From assembly GCA_963709665.1 (NCBI GenBank), contig CAVPWU010000002.1, positions 372,001-436,000 on the forward strand: DNA of 64,000 nucleotides, in the 5' to 3' direction. The position numbers were made by a program, and so were the translations under genes. Below, one piece after another: positions 17,887 to 25,891 of this stretch; positions within the stretch are counted from its first letter, which is position 1, and every line of letters starts with the position of its first letter. This DNA is from DASZIT01 sp963709665. GTDB taxonomy: Bacteria; Actinomycetota; Acidimicrobiia; Acidimicrobiales; RAAP-2. The notes beneath the pieces are model-generated. The model saw only the letters and a program-made list of their open reading frames with translations. It was not told where the DNA came from and searched no databases.

Positions 17887-18665
17887 GAGGCCGTCCCGTC
17901 GGCGCCGGCGGCCGGGGCGGTGGCCTCGGCCGCCTCGGGGGCGGCCGTCAGCTCGGCGGACGGGCTCCCCGCCGACATCTCCGCCTTCAGGGCGGCCAGC
18001 TCGTTGTCGACGGTGTCGGTGGACTGGACCTTGTCCAGCTCGGCCTGGATGTCGTCGACCGGCTGGTTGAGGTTGGTGAGGGCCCCCGAGGCCAGCAGCT
18101 CGTCCATGGCGCCGGCCCGGGCCTGCATGCTGTCGATCTTGTCCTGGGCCCGCTGCATCGACATCCCGGCGTCGCTCATCGACTCGGAGATGCCGGACAC
18201 GGCCTCGCCGATCTTGGTCTGGGCCTCGGCCGCCGTGTAGGTGGCCTTCATGGTCTCCTTCTTGGTGCGGAAGGCGTCCACCTGGGCCTGGAGCTTCTTG
18301 GCCGTGTCGACCAGCTTGGTCTCCTGGGCCGCCACCTGCTGGTGCTGGGTCTGGAGGTCGGTGAGCTGGTCGGCCAACGCCGCCCGGCGGGCCAGGGCCT
18401 CCCGGGCCAGGTCCTCGTTGCCCTGCCCCAGGGCTGCCTTGGCCTGCTGCTGCAGCTTGTCGGCCTGCTGCTGGATCTGGCTGGCCTGGAGCTCGATCCG
18501 CTTTTTGGCGGTGGTCACATCGGCCACACTGCGACGGACCTTCTGCAGGCTCTCGAGCTGCTTCTGATAGGAGAGATCGAGGGACTCGCGGGGGTCTTCG
18601 GCCTTGTCGAGCAGCTTGTTCGTCTTGGCTTGGACGATGCCGGACAGACGCTTCATGACGCTCAT
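17883..18665 (-). CDS. pspA: PspA/IM30 family phage shock protein A
   Basis: 260-aa peripheral membrane-repair protein of the ESCRT-III-like PspA/Vipp1 family. It starts MSVMKRLSGIVQAKTNKLLDKAEDP (amphipathic membrane-binding helix), followed by the long coiled-coil hairpin rich in Gln/Lys/Ala (ESLQKVRRSVADVTTAKKRIE, QADKLQQQAKAAL) and an Ala/Pro/Glu-rich tail. The ATG at 18665 is chosen because GGGAGGACC stands 8-12 nt upstream; an alternative start 10 codons earlier lies before that site. TAAGCT (reverse strand of 18699-18704) is a suitable -10, divergent from the mca promoter. Confidence 0.96.
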   Translation of the reverse strand: MSVMKRLSGIVQAKTNKLLDKAEDPRESLDLSYQKQLESLQKVRRSVADVTTAKKRIELQASQIQQQADKLQQQAKAALGQGNEDLAREALARRAALADQLTDLQTQHQQVAAQETKLVDTAKKLQAQVDAFRTKKETMKATYTAAEAQTKIGEAVSGISESMSDAGMSMQRAQDKIDSMQARAGAMDELLASGALTNLNQPVDDIQAELDKVQSTDTVDNELAALKAEMSAGSPSAELTAAPEAAEATAPAAGADGTAS

Positions 18666-18698
18666 GGTGGTGGGTCCTCCCTCACGCTTCGACAATTC

Positions 18699-18726
18699 AG
18701 CTTAGGGCCTCGGTGCCCGGTAGGTT
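18699..18726. promoter_or_regulatory. Back-to-back promoters of pspA and mca
   Basis: On the minus strand TAAGCT (complement of 18699-18704) can drive pspA with a leader of about 27 nt containing its GGAGG site. On the plus strand TAGGTT at 18721-18726 lies 7 nt before the mca GTG and fits leaderless transcription. The two -10 boxes are only about 16 nt apart, so polymerases would compete for the same 60-nt spacer. Confidence 0.55.
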
Positions 18727-18733
18727 GATCGGC

Positions 18734-19648
18734 GTGTCCGAACCACGCTGCCTGCTGACCGTACATGCGCACCCGGACGACGAGTCGTCGAAGGGCGCCG
18801 GAACGGTGGCCCGCTACCACCAGGAGGGCGTCCACACGGTGCTGGTCTGCTGTACCGGTGGGGAGGAGGGGGAGATCCTCAATCCGGCCATGGACACCGA
18901 GGAGGTCAAGGCCGATATCGGGGCCGTCCGCCGGGAGGAGTTGGCCCGGGCCACCTCCATCATCGGGTACGACGAGGTGGTCATGCTCGGGTACCGGGAC
19001 TCGGGGATGCCCGACTCGGAGGCCAACGCCAACCCGGCCAGCTTCGCCCAGGCCCCCCAGGACGAGGCGGTGGAGCGCCTGGTCCGGGTGGTCCGGCGGG
19101 TCCGACCCCAGGTGATGGTCATCTACGGCGAGGAGCAGTCGGGGTATCCCCACCCCGACCACCTCCGGGACCACGAGATCGGGGTGCTGGCGTTCGCGGC
19201 GGCCGGTGCCGCCGGGCGCTTCCCCGACGCCGGGGTGCCCTACCAGCCCCAGAAGCTCTACTACACGGTGTTCTCCGCCCGGCGGTTCCGGGACGTCCAC
19301 GAGAAGTTCGTGGAGCTGGGACTCGAGTCACCCTTCGACGCCGACTGGCAGAAGCGGTGGGAGTCCATCCCCGAGCAGCCCATCACCACCACCGTCGACG
19401 TGGAGGGGTACGCCCACGTGCGGCGGGAGGCCCTCCTCGCCCACGCCACCCAGGTCGACCCCGAGTCGCCGTTCTGGTTCGGGCTGCCGCCGGAGGTGAT
19501 GGACTCCCTCCAGACCGCCGACGAGTACCAGCTGGCCGAGGTGGCCTCGATGGACGGCGGGACCGTGGCCATCACCGCCATCGACCCGCTGGTGATGGGC
19601 GCCACCGAGCACGACCTGTTCGACGGCGTGGTCGGCGTCGGAACCTGA
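18734..19648 (+). CDS. mca: Mycothiol S-conjugate amidase (LmbE/PIG-L superfamily)
   Basis: 304-aa zinc amidase that splits mycothiol-toxin conjugates into a mercapturic acid and GlcN-Ins. The zinc site is explicit: VHAHPDDESSKGAG near residue 10 and YPHPDHLRDHEIGV around residue 140. Mca-specific parts: CTGGEEGEILNPAMDT, LGYRDSGMPDSEANANP, KLYYTVFSARRF and AHATQVDPESPFWF. The presence of Mca implies mycothiol as the main thiol, an actinobacterial trait. The GTG start follows TAGGTT by 7 nt. A second, shorter LmbE-type gene is at 28.7 kb. Confidence 0.94.
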   Translation: MSEPRCLLTVHAHPDDESSKGAGTVARYHQEGVHTVLVCCTGGEEGEILNPAMDTEEVKADIGAVRREELARATSIIGYDEVVMLGYRDSGMPDSEANANPASFAQAPQDEAVERLVRVVRRVRPQVMVIYGEEQSGYPHPDHLRDHEIGVLAFAAAGAAGRFPDAGVPYQPQKLYYTVFSARRFRDVHEKFVELGLESPFDADWQKRWESIPEQPITTTVDVEGYAHVRREALLAHATQVDPESPFWFGLPPEVMDSLQTADEYQLAEVASMDGGTVAITAIDPLVMGATEHDLFDGVVGVGT

Positions 19649-19700
19649 CCCCCCGGGCGGTCGCCGGGCCGCCCGGTAGCATGCGCGACCGAGGGCGACC

Positions 19701-19740
19701 ATGGTGGGACCGGCATGGTGGGACCGGCATGGTGGACGGC
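19701..19740 (+). repeat. Tandem 14-nt repeat carrying three ATGs
   Basis: ATGGTGGGACCGGC occurs twice in a row and starts a third time (ATGGTGGACGGC) in the leader of the SCP2-like gene. The three ATGs are in three different frames; the first is in frame with the SCP2-like gene and would add 20 residues. A -10-like TAGCAT lies at 19677-19682. Confidence 0.7.
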
Positions 19741-19760
19741 GAGTAGACGGGGAGCGACGA

Positions 19761-20147
19761 GTGGCCAAGTGGCTGTCGGTGGAGTGGTTCGACGAGACCC
19801 GGGCCCTGGCCGCCGACCAGCCCGAGCGCCCGGGGCTGTCCGCCCGGATGCAGTTCGAGGTCACCGGCGGTCCGGACGGCGAGGTCCGCTACTACTGGGT
19901 CCTCGAGGACGGCCGGCTGGTGGCCAGCGCCCCCGGGCCGATCGACGAGCCGGACGTCACCCTGACCACGTCCTGGAAGGACGCGGTGGCCATCCAACGG
20001 GGGGACCTCGACCCCAATGTGGCCTTCATGCGCGGGACCATGAAGGTGGCCGGCTCGATGGGGCTGATGCTGTCGCTGCTTCCGGTGACCAACACCCCGG
20101 AGTACCAGGACCTCCGTCGGCGGATCGCCGAGATCACCGAGTTCTGA
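19761..20147 (+). CDS. SCP2 sterol-binding domain protein
   Basis: 128-aa stand-alone SCP2-like protein, a small hydrophobic-ligand-binding fold. Visible features: KWLSVEWFDETRAL at the start, a central beta layer (ARMQFEVTGGPDGEVRYYWVLEDGRL), PDVTLTTSWKDAVAIQRGDLDPNVAFMRGTMKVAGSMGLMLSLL, which is the SCP2 core (d.t...w..i..g..dp..a...G.lki.Gd). GTG 19761 is preferred because GGGGAGCGACGA precedes it; an in-frame ATG 60 nt earlier sits in the tandem repeat. Ligand unknown. The 3' end overlaps the next, opposite gene by 14 nt. Confidence 0.88.
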   Translation: MAKWLSVEWFDETRALAADQPERPGLSARMQFEVTGGPDGEVRYYWVLEDGRLVASAPGPIDEPDVTLTTSWKDAVAIQRGDLDPNVAFMRGTMKVAGSMGLMLSLLPVTNTPEYQDLRRRIAEITEF

Positions 20148-20844
20148 GGCGCTCCACGCCCCCCGGGTTGGCCCCGCCCAGGAACGGCAGGTGGACGGTG
20201 CCGGCGCTCTGGAGCACGATCAGCACGGCGACGGTGAGCAGGAAGACGACCAGGACGACCACCAGGACGCGCTGGACCTTCGTCCAGGTCAGCCCGGAGG
20301 GGGGCTCGGTCGGGGTGCCGGTCACCACCGTGGTCACCGACGGGGCGCCGGACGGTCCCTGGTGGTCGAGGGCCAGGGCGGCCACCTGGGGGGCCAGGTC
20401 GGCGGCGTGCCCGCCGGGCACCAGAAACCGGTAGGTGGCGAAGGGTGTCTGCAGGCTGATCAGGGCGCCGGACGCCACGTGGGGGAGGGGGCGGTTGGTG
20501 GCCTCCGTGTCGGTCACCACCTGGTCCGGATCGAGGACGTCGTCGGTGCGGTTCAGCTCCGGGTCCACCCACCACTCGGGGGTCACCTCGCCGCTCCACG
20601 GCTCCACCACGTGGGTGGTCAGTGACGACCAGGGCAGCACCCGGGGGGCGTCGCCGGCGGTACTGACCTCCACGCCGAGGTCGTCGAAGACCAGGGTGAT
20701 CCCGTCGACGTGGAGGGGGTTGGCGGGATCGTTGCTGAGGAGCATCAGCCCGTCCAGCCGGAAGGTCGCCGGGGTGGCGGCCTGGCCGGCGATCGGCGAC
20801 GTCACGCGGCTCGCCCCGTCTCCATCGATCACGGCAACTCCCAT
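20134..20844 (-). CDS. Hypothetical protein with C-terminal membrane anchor
   Basis: 236 aa, no recognised family. The first ~180 residues are soluble with alternating beta-type segments (TFRLDGLMLLSNDP, GITLVFDDLGVEV, VLPWSSLTTHVVEPW, ISLQTPFATYRFLVPGG). They are followed by a Thr/Pro linker, a single membrane helix (VLVVVLVVFLLTVAVLIVL) and a 25-residue tail. The first part has the feel of a PH-like or lipid/ligand-sensing domain but this is a guess. TATTCT 12 nt before ATG (reverse of 20857-20862) is a plausible -10. Convergent overlap with the SCP2-like gene. Confidence 0.75.
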   Translation of the reverse strand: MGVAVIDGDGASRVTSPIAGQAATPATFRLDGLMLLSNDPANPLHVDGITLVFDDLGVEVSTAGDAPRVLPWSSLTTHVVEPWSGEVTPEWWVDPELNRTDDVLDPDQVVTDTEATNRPLPHVASGALISLQTPFATYRFLVPGGHAADLAPQVAALALDHQGPSGAPSVTTVVTGTPTEPPSGLTWTKVQRVLVVVLVVFLLTVAVLIVLQSAGTVHLPFLGGANPGGVERLRTR

Positions 20845-20913
20845 CGGTGGCCCGTCAGAATACCGTCGCCGCCGCCGCCCCTGGTGCCTTCCTCCGGGCG
20901 AGGAGCGGGCCGG

Positions 20914-21753
20914 TCAACCCCGTCGCATGGCGTCGCGGAGCGGGCGGAATCCGATGGGGATCACACCGGCGTCCCGGATGGCCCGGCCCAGGCCCCGGTC
21001 GTCGACCAGCACGATGTGGTTGGACACCCGCTGGTCCCAGTCGGGGGTGATGGCCCGGACCTCGGGGGTGTCGATGGAGGGGCGGAGCGTCAGCTCGGTG
21101 AGGCCCGGCTCGAGGGTGGGGAGTAGCTCGAGGAACGCCTCGCCGGGGTGCCGGGTGGGGAGGCTGAGGAAGCGGTCGGCGAACAGGACCCCCTCGTCGG
21201 CGGCCAGCTGGCGGAACGGGAACCCGATATTGGGCTCCGCCTCGGCCCCCAGCATCCGGAGCGGCAGGCCGAAGTCCACCGCCAGCTCGAGGTAGACGTC
21301 GAAGAACTCGGGCCGGAGCAGCAGGGCGTCGAGGTGGGTGTCGAGGTGGCTGACGTCGAACCCCCAGAGGACGGCCCGCTCCACCTGGGCCCGGGCCTCC
21401 CGCCGCACCTCGTCGAGGTCGGCGTGGTCCCACATGTCGGTGGCCGTCCGGGGGAACCCGCCGTCGCCGTCGAGGAGGGACGGGGCCTGGGTGATCGGTC
21501 CCCACCGGTAGAGGTCGTGCTCGGCATTGAGGGCGATCCGGACCCCGATGTCCTCGCCCCGGTAGCGGGAGGCCGCCTCCCGCGCCCAGGGGGCCGGGAC
21601 CAGCAGGGAGGCGGCGGTGCCGATCCCCTCGCGGAGGGACTCGAACACCGCCACGTTGGAGGCGTGGCAGAACCCCAGCTCGGCGCAGTGGAGGATCAGC
21701 AGCTTGGCGTCGTCGGGGTAGCCCAGCTGCTCGGCGACGGTCGGCACGACCAT
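20914..21753 (-). CDS. ChbG/YdjC-like carbohydrate deacetylase family protein with altered active site
   Basis: 279-aa protein of the YdjC/ChbG (HpnK) fold. The opening LLILHCAELGFCHASNVAVFESL aligns with the family motif (I/L)HxDDLGxxxxxN, but the two acidic residues of the DD pair read Ala-Glu. DVSHLDTHLDALLL retains the His pair of the metal site. GEAFLELLPTLEPGLTEL and RVSNHIVL resemble the family end. Catalysis may be changed or lost; a binding role is possible. ATG 21753 or GTG 21747: TACGGT ends 7 nt before the latter, so 21747 may be the true leaderless start. Confidence 0.8.
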   Translation of the reverse strand: MVVPTVAEQLGYPDDAKLLILHCAELGFCHASNVAVFESLREGIGTAASLLVPAPWAREAASRYRGEDIGVRIALNAEHDLYRWGPITQAPSLLDGDGGFPRTATDMWDHADLDEVRREARAQVERAVLWGFDVSHLDTHLDALLLRPEFFDVYLELAVDFGLPLRMLGAEAEPNIGFPFRQLAADEGVLFADRFLSLPTRHPGEAFLELLPTLEPGLTELTLRPSIDTPEVRAITPDWDQRVSNHIVLVDDRGLGRAIRDAGVIPIGFRPLRDAMRRG

Positions 21754-21773
21754 GACCGTAGTGCCTGGCCGGG

Positions 21774-22031
21774 TCAGGCGGCGCGGCCCGACCGCTGGTC
21801 ACCCCGGGGGTCGGTGGCGTCGGCGTGTCCGGACCGGGGGGCGGCCAGGGCGGCGCGGGCGGCGGCGATCCCGCGCTGCCCGATCCGGCGGGTCTCCTCG
21901 TCGAGCCGCCACTCCTCCCCCCCGGCCGACCCGGGGATCGGGTCCGACGTCGAGGCGGAGGCCGGCGCCGGTCGCTCGAGGGGCAGCTCGGGCTGCATCG
22001 CCCGAGGCGGAGTGGGACGGGTGCGGGTCAT
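21774..22031 (-). CDS. Small conserved-looking basic protein
   Basis: 85-aa protein without a named domain. Its first half is Pro/Ala-rich (PELPLERPAPASASTS), its second half carries WRLDEETRRIGQRGIAAARAAL, a helix pattern I associate with small uncharacterised actinobacterial proteins. Evidence that it is a gene: codon use fits the genome, and CATGCT ends 6 nt before the ATG, matching the leaderless arrangement. It is divergent from the LLM gene whose own -10 lies in the same 36-nt gap. Confidence 0.6.
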   Translation of the reverse strand: MTRTRPTPPRAMQPELPLERPAPASASTSDPIPGSAGGEEWRLDEETRRIGQRGIAAARAALAAPRSGHADATDPRGDQRSGRAA

Positions 22032-22067
22032 GGGTCCAGCATGCCGGGAGGGTGTATTACGGGGTCC

Positions 22068-23057
22068 GTGAGCGACGACATCGAGGGGTCCGGGGTGGGC
22101 AGGCGGTACGGGATCACCGTGCCGTTCGACGGAGTATCACTTCCTGACCACAGAGAGTGGTATCGGGAGCTGCGCGAGCTGGGGTTCACCGATGTGTGGT
22201 CGGCGGAGACCGACGGCACCGACGGACTCACCCCGCTGGCGCTGGCGGCGGCCTGGGAGCCCGAGCTGCAGCTCGGGGTGGCCATCATCCCGGCGTACAC
22301 CCGGGGGCCCGCCCTCCTGGCCCAGAGCGTGGCCTCCCTGGCCGAGGCGGCCCCCGGACACTTCACCTTCGGCCTGGGGACCTCGTCCGACGTGATCGTC
22401 TCGCGGTGGAACGGCTTCGAGTTCGCCGAGCCCTACAAGCGGGTGCGGGACACCCTCCGGTTCCTCCGGTCGGCCCTGGCCGGCGAGAAGATCGACCACG
22501 AGTACGACACCTTCACCGTCCGGAAGTTCAAGCTGGCCCGACCGGTGGAGCAGCCTCCACCCCTCTTTCTGGCCGCCCTCCGCCCCGGCATGCTGCGCCT
22601 GGCCGGCCGGGAGGCGGACGGGGCGATCATCAACTGGCTGTCCGCCGAGGACGTGGCCACGGTGGTGCCCGAGATCGGGGCGGACCTGCCGGTGGCCGCC
22701 CGGATCTTCGTGTGTCCCTCGGAGGACGCCGACCTGGTCCGGATGGTGGGGCGCCGGATGATCGCCGCCTACCTGAACGTCGGCGTCTACGCCGAGTTCC
22801 ACCGCTGGCTGGGCCGGGGCCCCGCCCTCGAGCCGATGTGGGAGGCCTGGCAGGCCGGCGACCGCAAGCGGGCGTTGGAGGTCATCCCCGACGAGGTGGT
22901 GGACGCCCTGCTGGTGCACGGGTCGTTCGAGGAGTGCAAGGCCCACCTGGCCCGGTACGTGGCCAACGGGGTCGACATCCCGGTGCTGGCCGTGCTGCCC
23001 ATCGGCGTCAGCCTCGCCGAGGCGGTCAAGGGCCTGGCCCCACCCTGGACGGACTGA
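22068..23057 (+). CDS. LLM class F420-dependent oxidoreductase
   Basis: 329-aa luciferase-like TIM-barrel enzyme. F420-type features: YGITVPFDGVSLPDHREWYRELRELGFTDVWSAE, LGVAIIPAYTRGPALLAQSVASLAEAAPGHFTFGLGTSSDVIVSRWNG, PYKRVRDTLRFLRSALAGEKI and PPPLFLAALRPGMLRLAGREADGAIINWLS. The C-terminal region includes GRRMIAAYLNVGVYAEFHRWLG. Substrate unknown; such enzymes are abundant in F420-producing actinobacteria. GTG 22068 follows TATTAC by 7 nt. Upstream in-frame starts would overlap the opposite small gene. Confidence 0.92.
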   Translation: MSDDIEGSGVGRRYGITVPFDGVSLPDHREWYRELRELGFTDVWSAETDGTDGLTPLALAAAWEPELQLGVAIIPAYTRGPALLAQSVASLAEAAPGHFTFGLGTSSDVIVSRWNGFEFAEPYKRVRDTLRFLRSALAGEKIDHEYDTFTVRKFKLARPVEQPPPLFLAALRPGMLRLAGREADGAIINWLSAEDVATVVPEIGADLPVAARIFVCPSEDADLVRMVGRRMIAAYLNVGVYAEFHRWLGRGPALEPMWEAWQAGDRKRALEVIPDEVVDALLVHGSFEECKAHLARYVANGVDIPVLAVLPIGVSLAEAVKGLAPPWTD

Positions 23058-23071
23058 GCCGCGGCCGTCCC

Positions 23072-23563
23072 TCAGGTGGTGTAGCGGGCGACGATCTCGG
23101 CGTCCTGGTCCCGGACCTGGTCGGCCAGCTCCTTGCGGAACCGGTCCTGCTCGAGGGCCAGGCGCTCGTCGCCCAGCGCCAGGATCCGCACGGCCAGCAG
23201 ACCGGCGTTCCGGGCTCCGTTGACCGCCACCACCGCCACCGGCACCCCCTTGGGCATCTGCACCATGGCCAGCAGCGAGTCGAGGCCCCCCAGGTTGACC
23301 AGCGCCACCGGCACCCCGATCACCGGGAGCGGGGTGGCGGCGGCCAGCACGCCGGCCAGGTGGGCGGCGCCCCCGGCGGCGGCGATGATCACCTGCACCC
23401 CCCGGTCGGCGGCGCCCCGGGCGAACTCGATGGCGTCGTCCGGGGTTCGGTGGGCGGACAGGACCCGGACCTCCACCTCGATCCCGAAGGAGCGGAGGAT
23501 CTGGACGGCGTCGTCCATGATCGTGGCGTCGGACGAGCTTCCCATGACGATGGCAACGGACAT
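23072..23563 (-). CDS. purE: 5-(carboxyamino)imidazole ribonucleotide mutase PurE
   Basis: 163-aa class I PurE, moving the carboxylate of N5-CAIR to C4 in purine synthesis; octameric in known structures. Signature segments: VAIVMGSSSDATIMDDAVQIL, VRVLSAHRTPDDAIEFA, VIIAAAGGAAHLAGVLAAATPLPVIGVPV, LDSLLAMVQMPKGVPVA and NAGLLAVRILAL. The active-site SSSD, SAHR and GGAAHL residues are intact. purK, its usual partner, is not in the window. Convergent with the upstream LLM gene (14-nt gap). Confidence 0.97.
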   Translation of the reverse strand: MSVAIVMGSSSDATIMDDAVQILRSFGIEVEVRVLSAHRTPDDAIEFARGAADRGVQVIIAAAGGAAHLAGVLAAATPLPVIGVPVALVNLGGLDSLLAMVQMPKGVPVAVVAVNGARNAGLLAVRILALGDERLALEQDRFRKELADQVRDQDAEIVARYTT

Positions 23564-23712
23564 GGCTGCATTCTGCACGACCGGCCGGGCTGTCGTCACG
23601 TCCGCCCCCCCGCCGGGGCCGGAGGGCCCGGGCGGTACGGTGGGGCGGGCCGCCGACCCCGGTGGCGCCACGGCGATGGGCGGCCGACGGCCGCCCCGAG
23701 GGGGGATGCTCC

Positions 23713-24618
23713 GTGCGTATCGGCATGATGTTCGACGTCGACCGGCCATTCGACGATCTGGTGACGCAGGTGGCGTCCATGGCCGACGCCGGCCTCGACG
23801 CCGCCTGGGCGTCCCAGATCTTCAGTTACGACTCGCTGACCGCCCTGGCGGTCATCGGCCGGGAGGTCCCGCGCATCGGGCTGGGCACCGCGGTGATCCC
23901 CACCTACCCGCGGCACCCGGTGATGCTGGCCGCCCAGGCCCTCACCGTGCAGGCGGTCACCGGCGGGCGGCTCACGCTCGGGATCGGCCTCTCCCACCAG
24001 GTGGTCATCGAGAACGTCTTCGGGCAGTCGTTCGAGCGGCCGGCCCGCCACATGCGGGAGTACCTGTCGATCCTGATGCCGACCCTCCACGGCGAGCAGG
24101 TGACCTTCGAGGGGGAGACCATGAAGGCATCCACCTTCGGACCCCTCGGCATCGACGCCCCGGCGCCCCCCGTCCTGGTGGCCGCCCTGGGGACCGCCAT
24201 GCTGGGGATCGCCGGACGGATGGCATCGGGCACCGTCACCTGGATGACCGGCCCGGACACCATCGAGTCCCACATCGTCCCCACCCTCCGGGCGGCGGCG
24301 GCCGAGGCCGGCCGGCCCGAGCCCCTGGTGGGGGTGGGGCTCCCGGTCTGCGTCTCCGACGACACCGCCGCGGCCCGGGAGCAGGCGGGCGAGACGTTCG
24401 CCATGTACGGGCACCTCCCGTCCTACCGGGCCATGCTGGACCGGGAGGGGGTGGCCGGCCCGGCCGACGTGGCCATCGTGGGGACGGCCTCGGAGGTGGC
24501 CGCCCAGGTGCGCCGGCTGGCCGACATCGGTTGCACCGACTTCTGCGGGGCGCCGTTCGGCTCCGGTGACCAGGTCAAGGCGACGCTCGAGGTGCTGGCC
24601 GGCCTGGTCGCCGGCTGA
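23713..24618 (+). CDS. LLM class F420-dependent oxidoreductase (TIGR03564-like)
   Basis: 301-aa luciferase-like protein, third of its kind here. Parts: VRIGMMFDVDRPFDDLVTQVASMADAGLDAAWASQIFSYD split around the first strand and helix, LGTAVIPTYPRHPVMLAAQALTVQAVTGGRLTLGIGLSHQ, HMREYLSILMPTLHGEQVTFEGE and VLVAALGTAMLGIAGRMASGTVTWMTG. It resembles the LLM subgroup related to methylene-H4MPT reductase (MER). The GTG start has GAGGGGGGATG about 7 nt upstream. It has a clear divergence from the gene at 22 kb, so it is not a recent duplicate. Confidence 0.92.
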   Translation: MRIGMMFDVDRPFDDLVTQVASMADAGLDAAWASQIFSYDSLTALAVIGREVPRIGLGTAVIPTYPRHPVMLAAQALTVQAVTGGRLTLGIGLSHQVVIENVFGQSFERPARHMREYLSILMPTLHGEQVTFEGETMKASTFGPLGIDAPAPPVLVAALGTAMLGIAGRMASGTVTWMTGPDTIESHIVPTLRAAAAEAGRPEPLVGVGLPVCVSDDTAAAREQAGETFAMYGHLPSYRAMLDREGVAGPADVAIVGTASEVAAQVRRLADIGCTDFCGAPFGSGDQVKATLEVLAGLVAG

Positions 24619-24630
24619 CCGCCGCCCGGC

Positions 24631-25239
24631 TCAGCGGGCGATGCGGGTGTGCTTGAACTCGTTGATCTCCGGGTGATCGACGATCAGCCCCAGGACCCGC
24701 TCGATGGTGGCCCGGGCCTTGACGGTGTCGCCGGCGGGGCGGTCCATCAGCCGGACGAAGACCCCCTGCCCCCCGAGCAGGAAGGTGGGAACCCCGAAGA
24801 CGTCGAGGTCGTCGACCACCTGCTCGTGCTCGGCACGGGCCAGCTTCCGGGGCCAGCCGGCGTCCACCTCGGCCAGGACGGCGTCGGCGTCGGCTCCGGC
24901 CCGGGTCAGGGCCCCGGCCACCACCGACCGGTCCCGCAGGTCGCTCCCGTCATCGTGGCGGGCGGCGAAGAGCGACCAGTGGACGGCCGGGAACAGCTCG
25001 GGGAACCGGTCCCGCACCACCACCCCCGCCTCGAGGGAGAGGAGGTTGGGGATCTTGTCCGGGAGCTCCCAGGCCGGCGGCCCGTCGGGGTCGACGTGGG
25101 AGGTGTCCAGGAAGAACGGCACGAAGGTGACGTCCCACCCGGCCCCACCCGCCAGCGCATCGAGCAGGTACTCGTGGGCGTTGCGGGCGAAGGGGCAGCG
25201 GTAGTCCCAGGTGACGGCGAAGGAGGTGGTGGCGCTCAT
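24631..25239 (-). CDS. DsbA family thioredoxin-fold protein (FrnE/HCCA isomerase-like)
   Basis: 202-aa cytoplasmic protein (no signal) of the DsbA family. The N-terminal strand and active site read FAVTWDYRCPFARNAHEYLLDAL: one Cys in a CPFA context, not CxxC, as in kappa-class GST/2-hydroxychromene-carboxylate isomerases and many mycothiol-linked DsbA-like proteins. The helical insert contains DRSVVAGALTRAGADADAVLAEV, and the cis-Pro loop is FGVPTFLLGGQGVFVR. Start MSAT (25239) is chosen; a Met three codons upstream is possible. A role in thiol or GSH/MSH-dependent chemistry is inference. Confidence 0.88.
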   Translation of the reverse strand: MSATTSFAVTWDYRCPFARNAHEYLLDALAGGAGWDVTFVPFFLDTSHVDPDGPPAWELPDKIPNLLSLEAGVVVRDRFPELFPAVHWSLFAARHDDGSDLRDRSVVAGALTRAGADADAVLAEVDAGWPRKLARAEHEQVVDDLDVFGVPTFLLGGQGVFVRLMDRPAGDTVKARATIERVLGLIVDHPEINEFKHTRIAR

Positions 25240-25285
25240 GGCCTGCACAACCCCGCCCGGCCGACGGACATTCCGCCACGCGGGG

Positions 25286-25891
25286 TCAGACCAGCCGGCG
25301 GCCGACCAGCCCCAGGGTGGTGCCGATCACCACCCCCCCCAGCACGTCCGAGGCGTGGTGGGCCCGGAGGTGGATCCGGCTGATGCCGATGAGGCCGGCG
25401 CAGCCGAAGAGGAGGGCGTTGCCGAGCGGATCGCCGGCCTCCGAGATCACGGTGGCGGCGCAGAAGGCGGCCAGGGTGTGGCCGGAGGGGAAGCTGGTGG
25501 TGGTCGGGGCGCGCAGCGGCACCACGTTGCTCCCCAGCCGCAGGTCGTCCTGTTCCGGCCTGGGGCGACCGATCACCCCCTTGAGGGCGGCGTTGACCAC
25601 GCTGGACTCCACCCCGGCGACGGCCAGGGCCCGCACCGCCCGCTTCCGGCGCTCGCCCGGGCGTCGGGCCCGCCAGGCGGTGGAGGCCGCCCACAGCAGC
25701 CCCCGGTCGCCCAGCCCCGAGACCACCCGGGCGGCGGCATCGGCCACCGCGTTGCCCCGCAGGGGCTCGAACCAGGCGTCCACCCGCTCGTCGACCATGC
25801 GGACCACGTCGGACAGCTCCACCGTCGAGAGGTCCACCCGCCGTCGGCCGGTGCGGACGGGGCGCTCGCCGGAGTCGTCGGCGGCGGTCAT
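25286..25891 (-). CDS. PAP2 family phosphatase
   Basis: 201-aa membrane lipid-phosphatase-like protein. The three PAP2 signature motifs are intact: KGVIGRPRP, SFPSGHT and SRIHLRAHHASDV. N-terminal ~60 residues are hydrophilic (VRMVDERVDAWFEPLRGN), then several hydrophobic segments around the motifs. Likely substrates are undecaprenyl diphosphate or phosphatidic-acid-type lipids; the sequence alone does not decide. The start overlaps the stop of the nuclease gene upstream by 1 nt, so the two are co-transcribed. Confidence 0.93.
   Translation of the reverse strand: MTAADDSGERPVRTGRRRVDLSTVELSDVVRMVDERVDAWFEPLRGNAVADAAARVVSGLGDRGLLWAASTAWRARRPGERRKRAVRALAVAGVESSVVNAALKGVIGRPRPEQDDLRLGSNVVPLRAPTTTSFPSGHTLAAFCAATVISEAGDPLGNALLFGCAGLIGISRIHLRAHHASDVLGGVVIGTTLGLVGRRLV

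Noticed and set aside
23293..24569. Plus-strand frame overlapping purE and the LLM gene
   Set aside because: It is antisense to purE and out of frame with the LLM enzyme; both true genes have complete conserved motifs.
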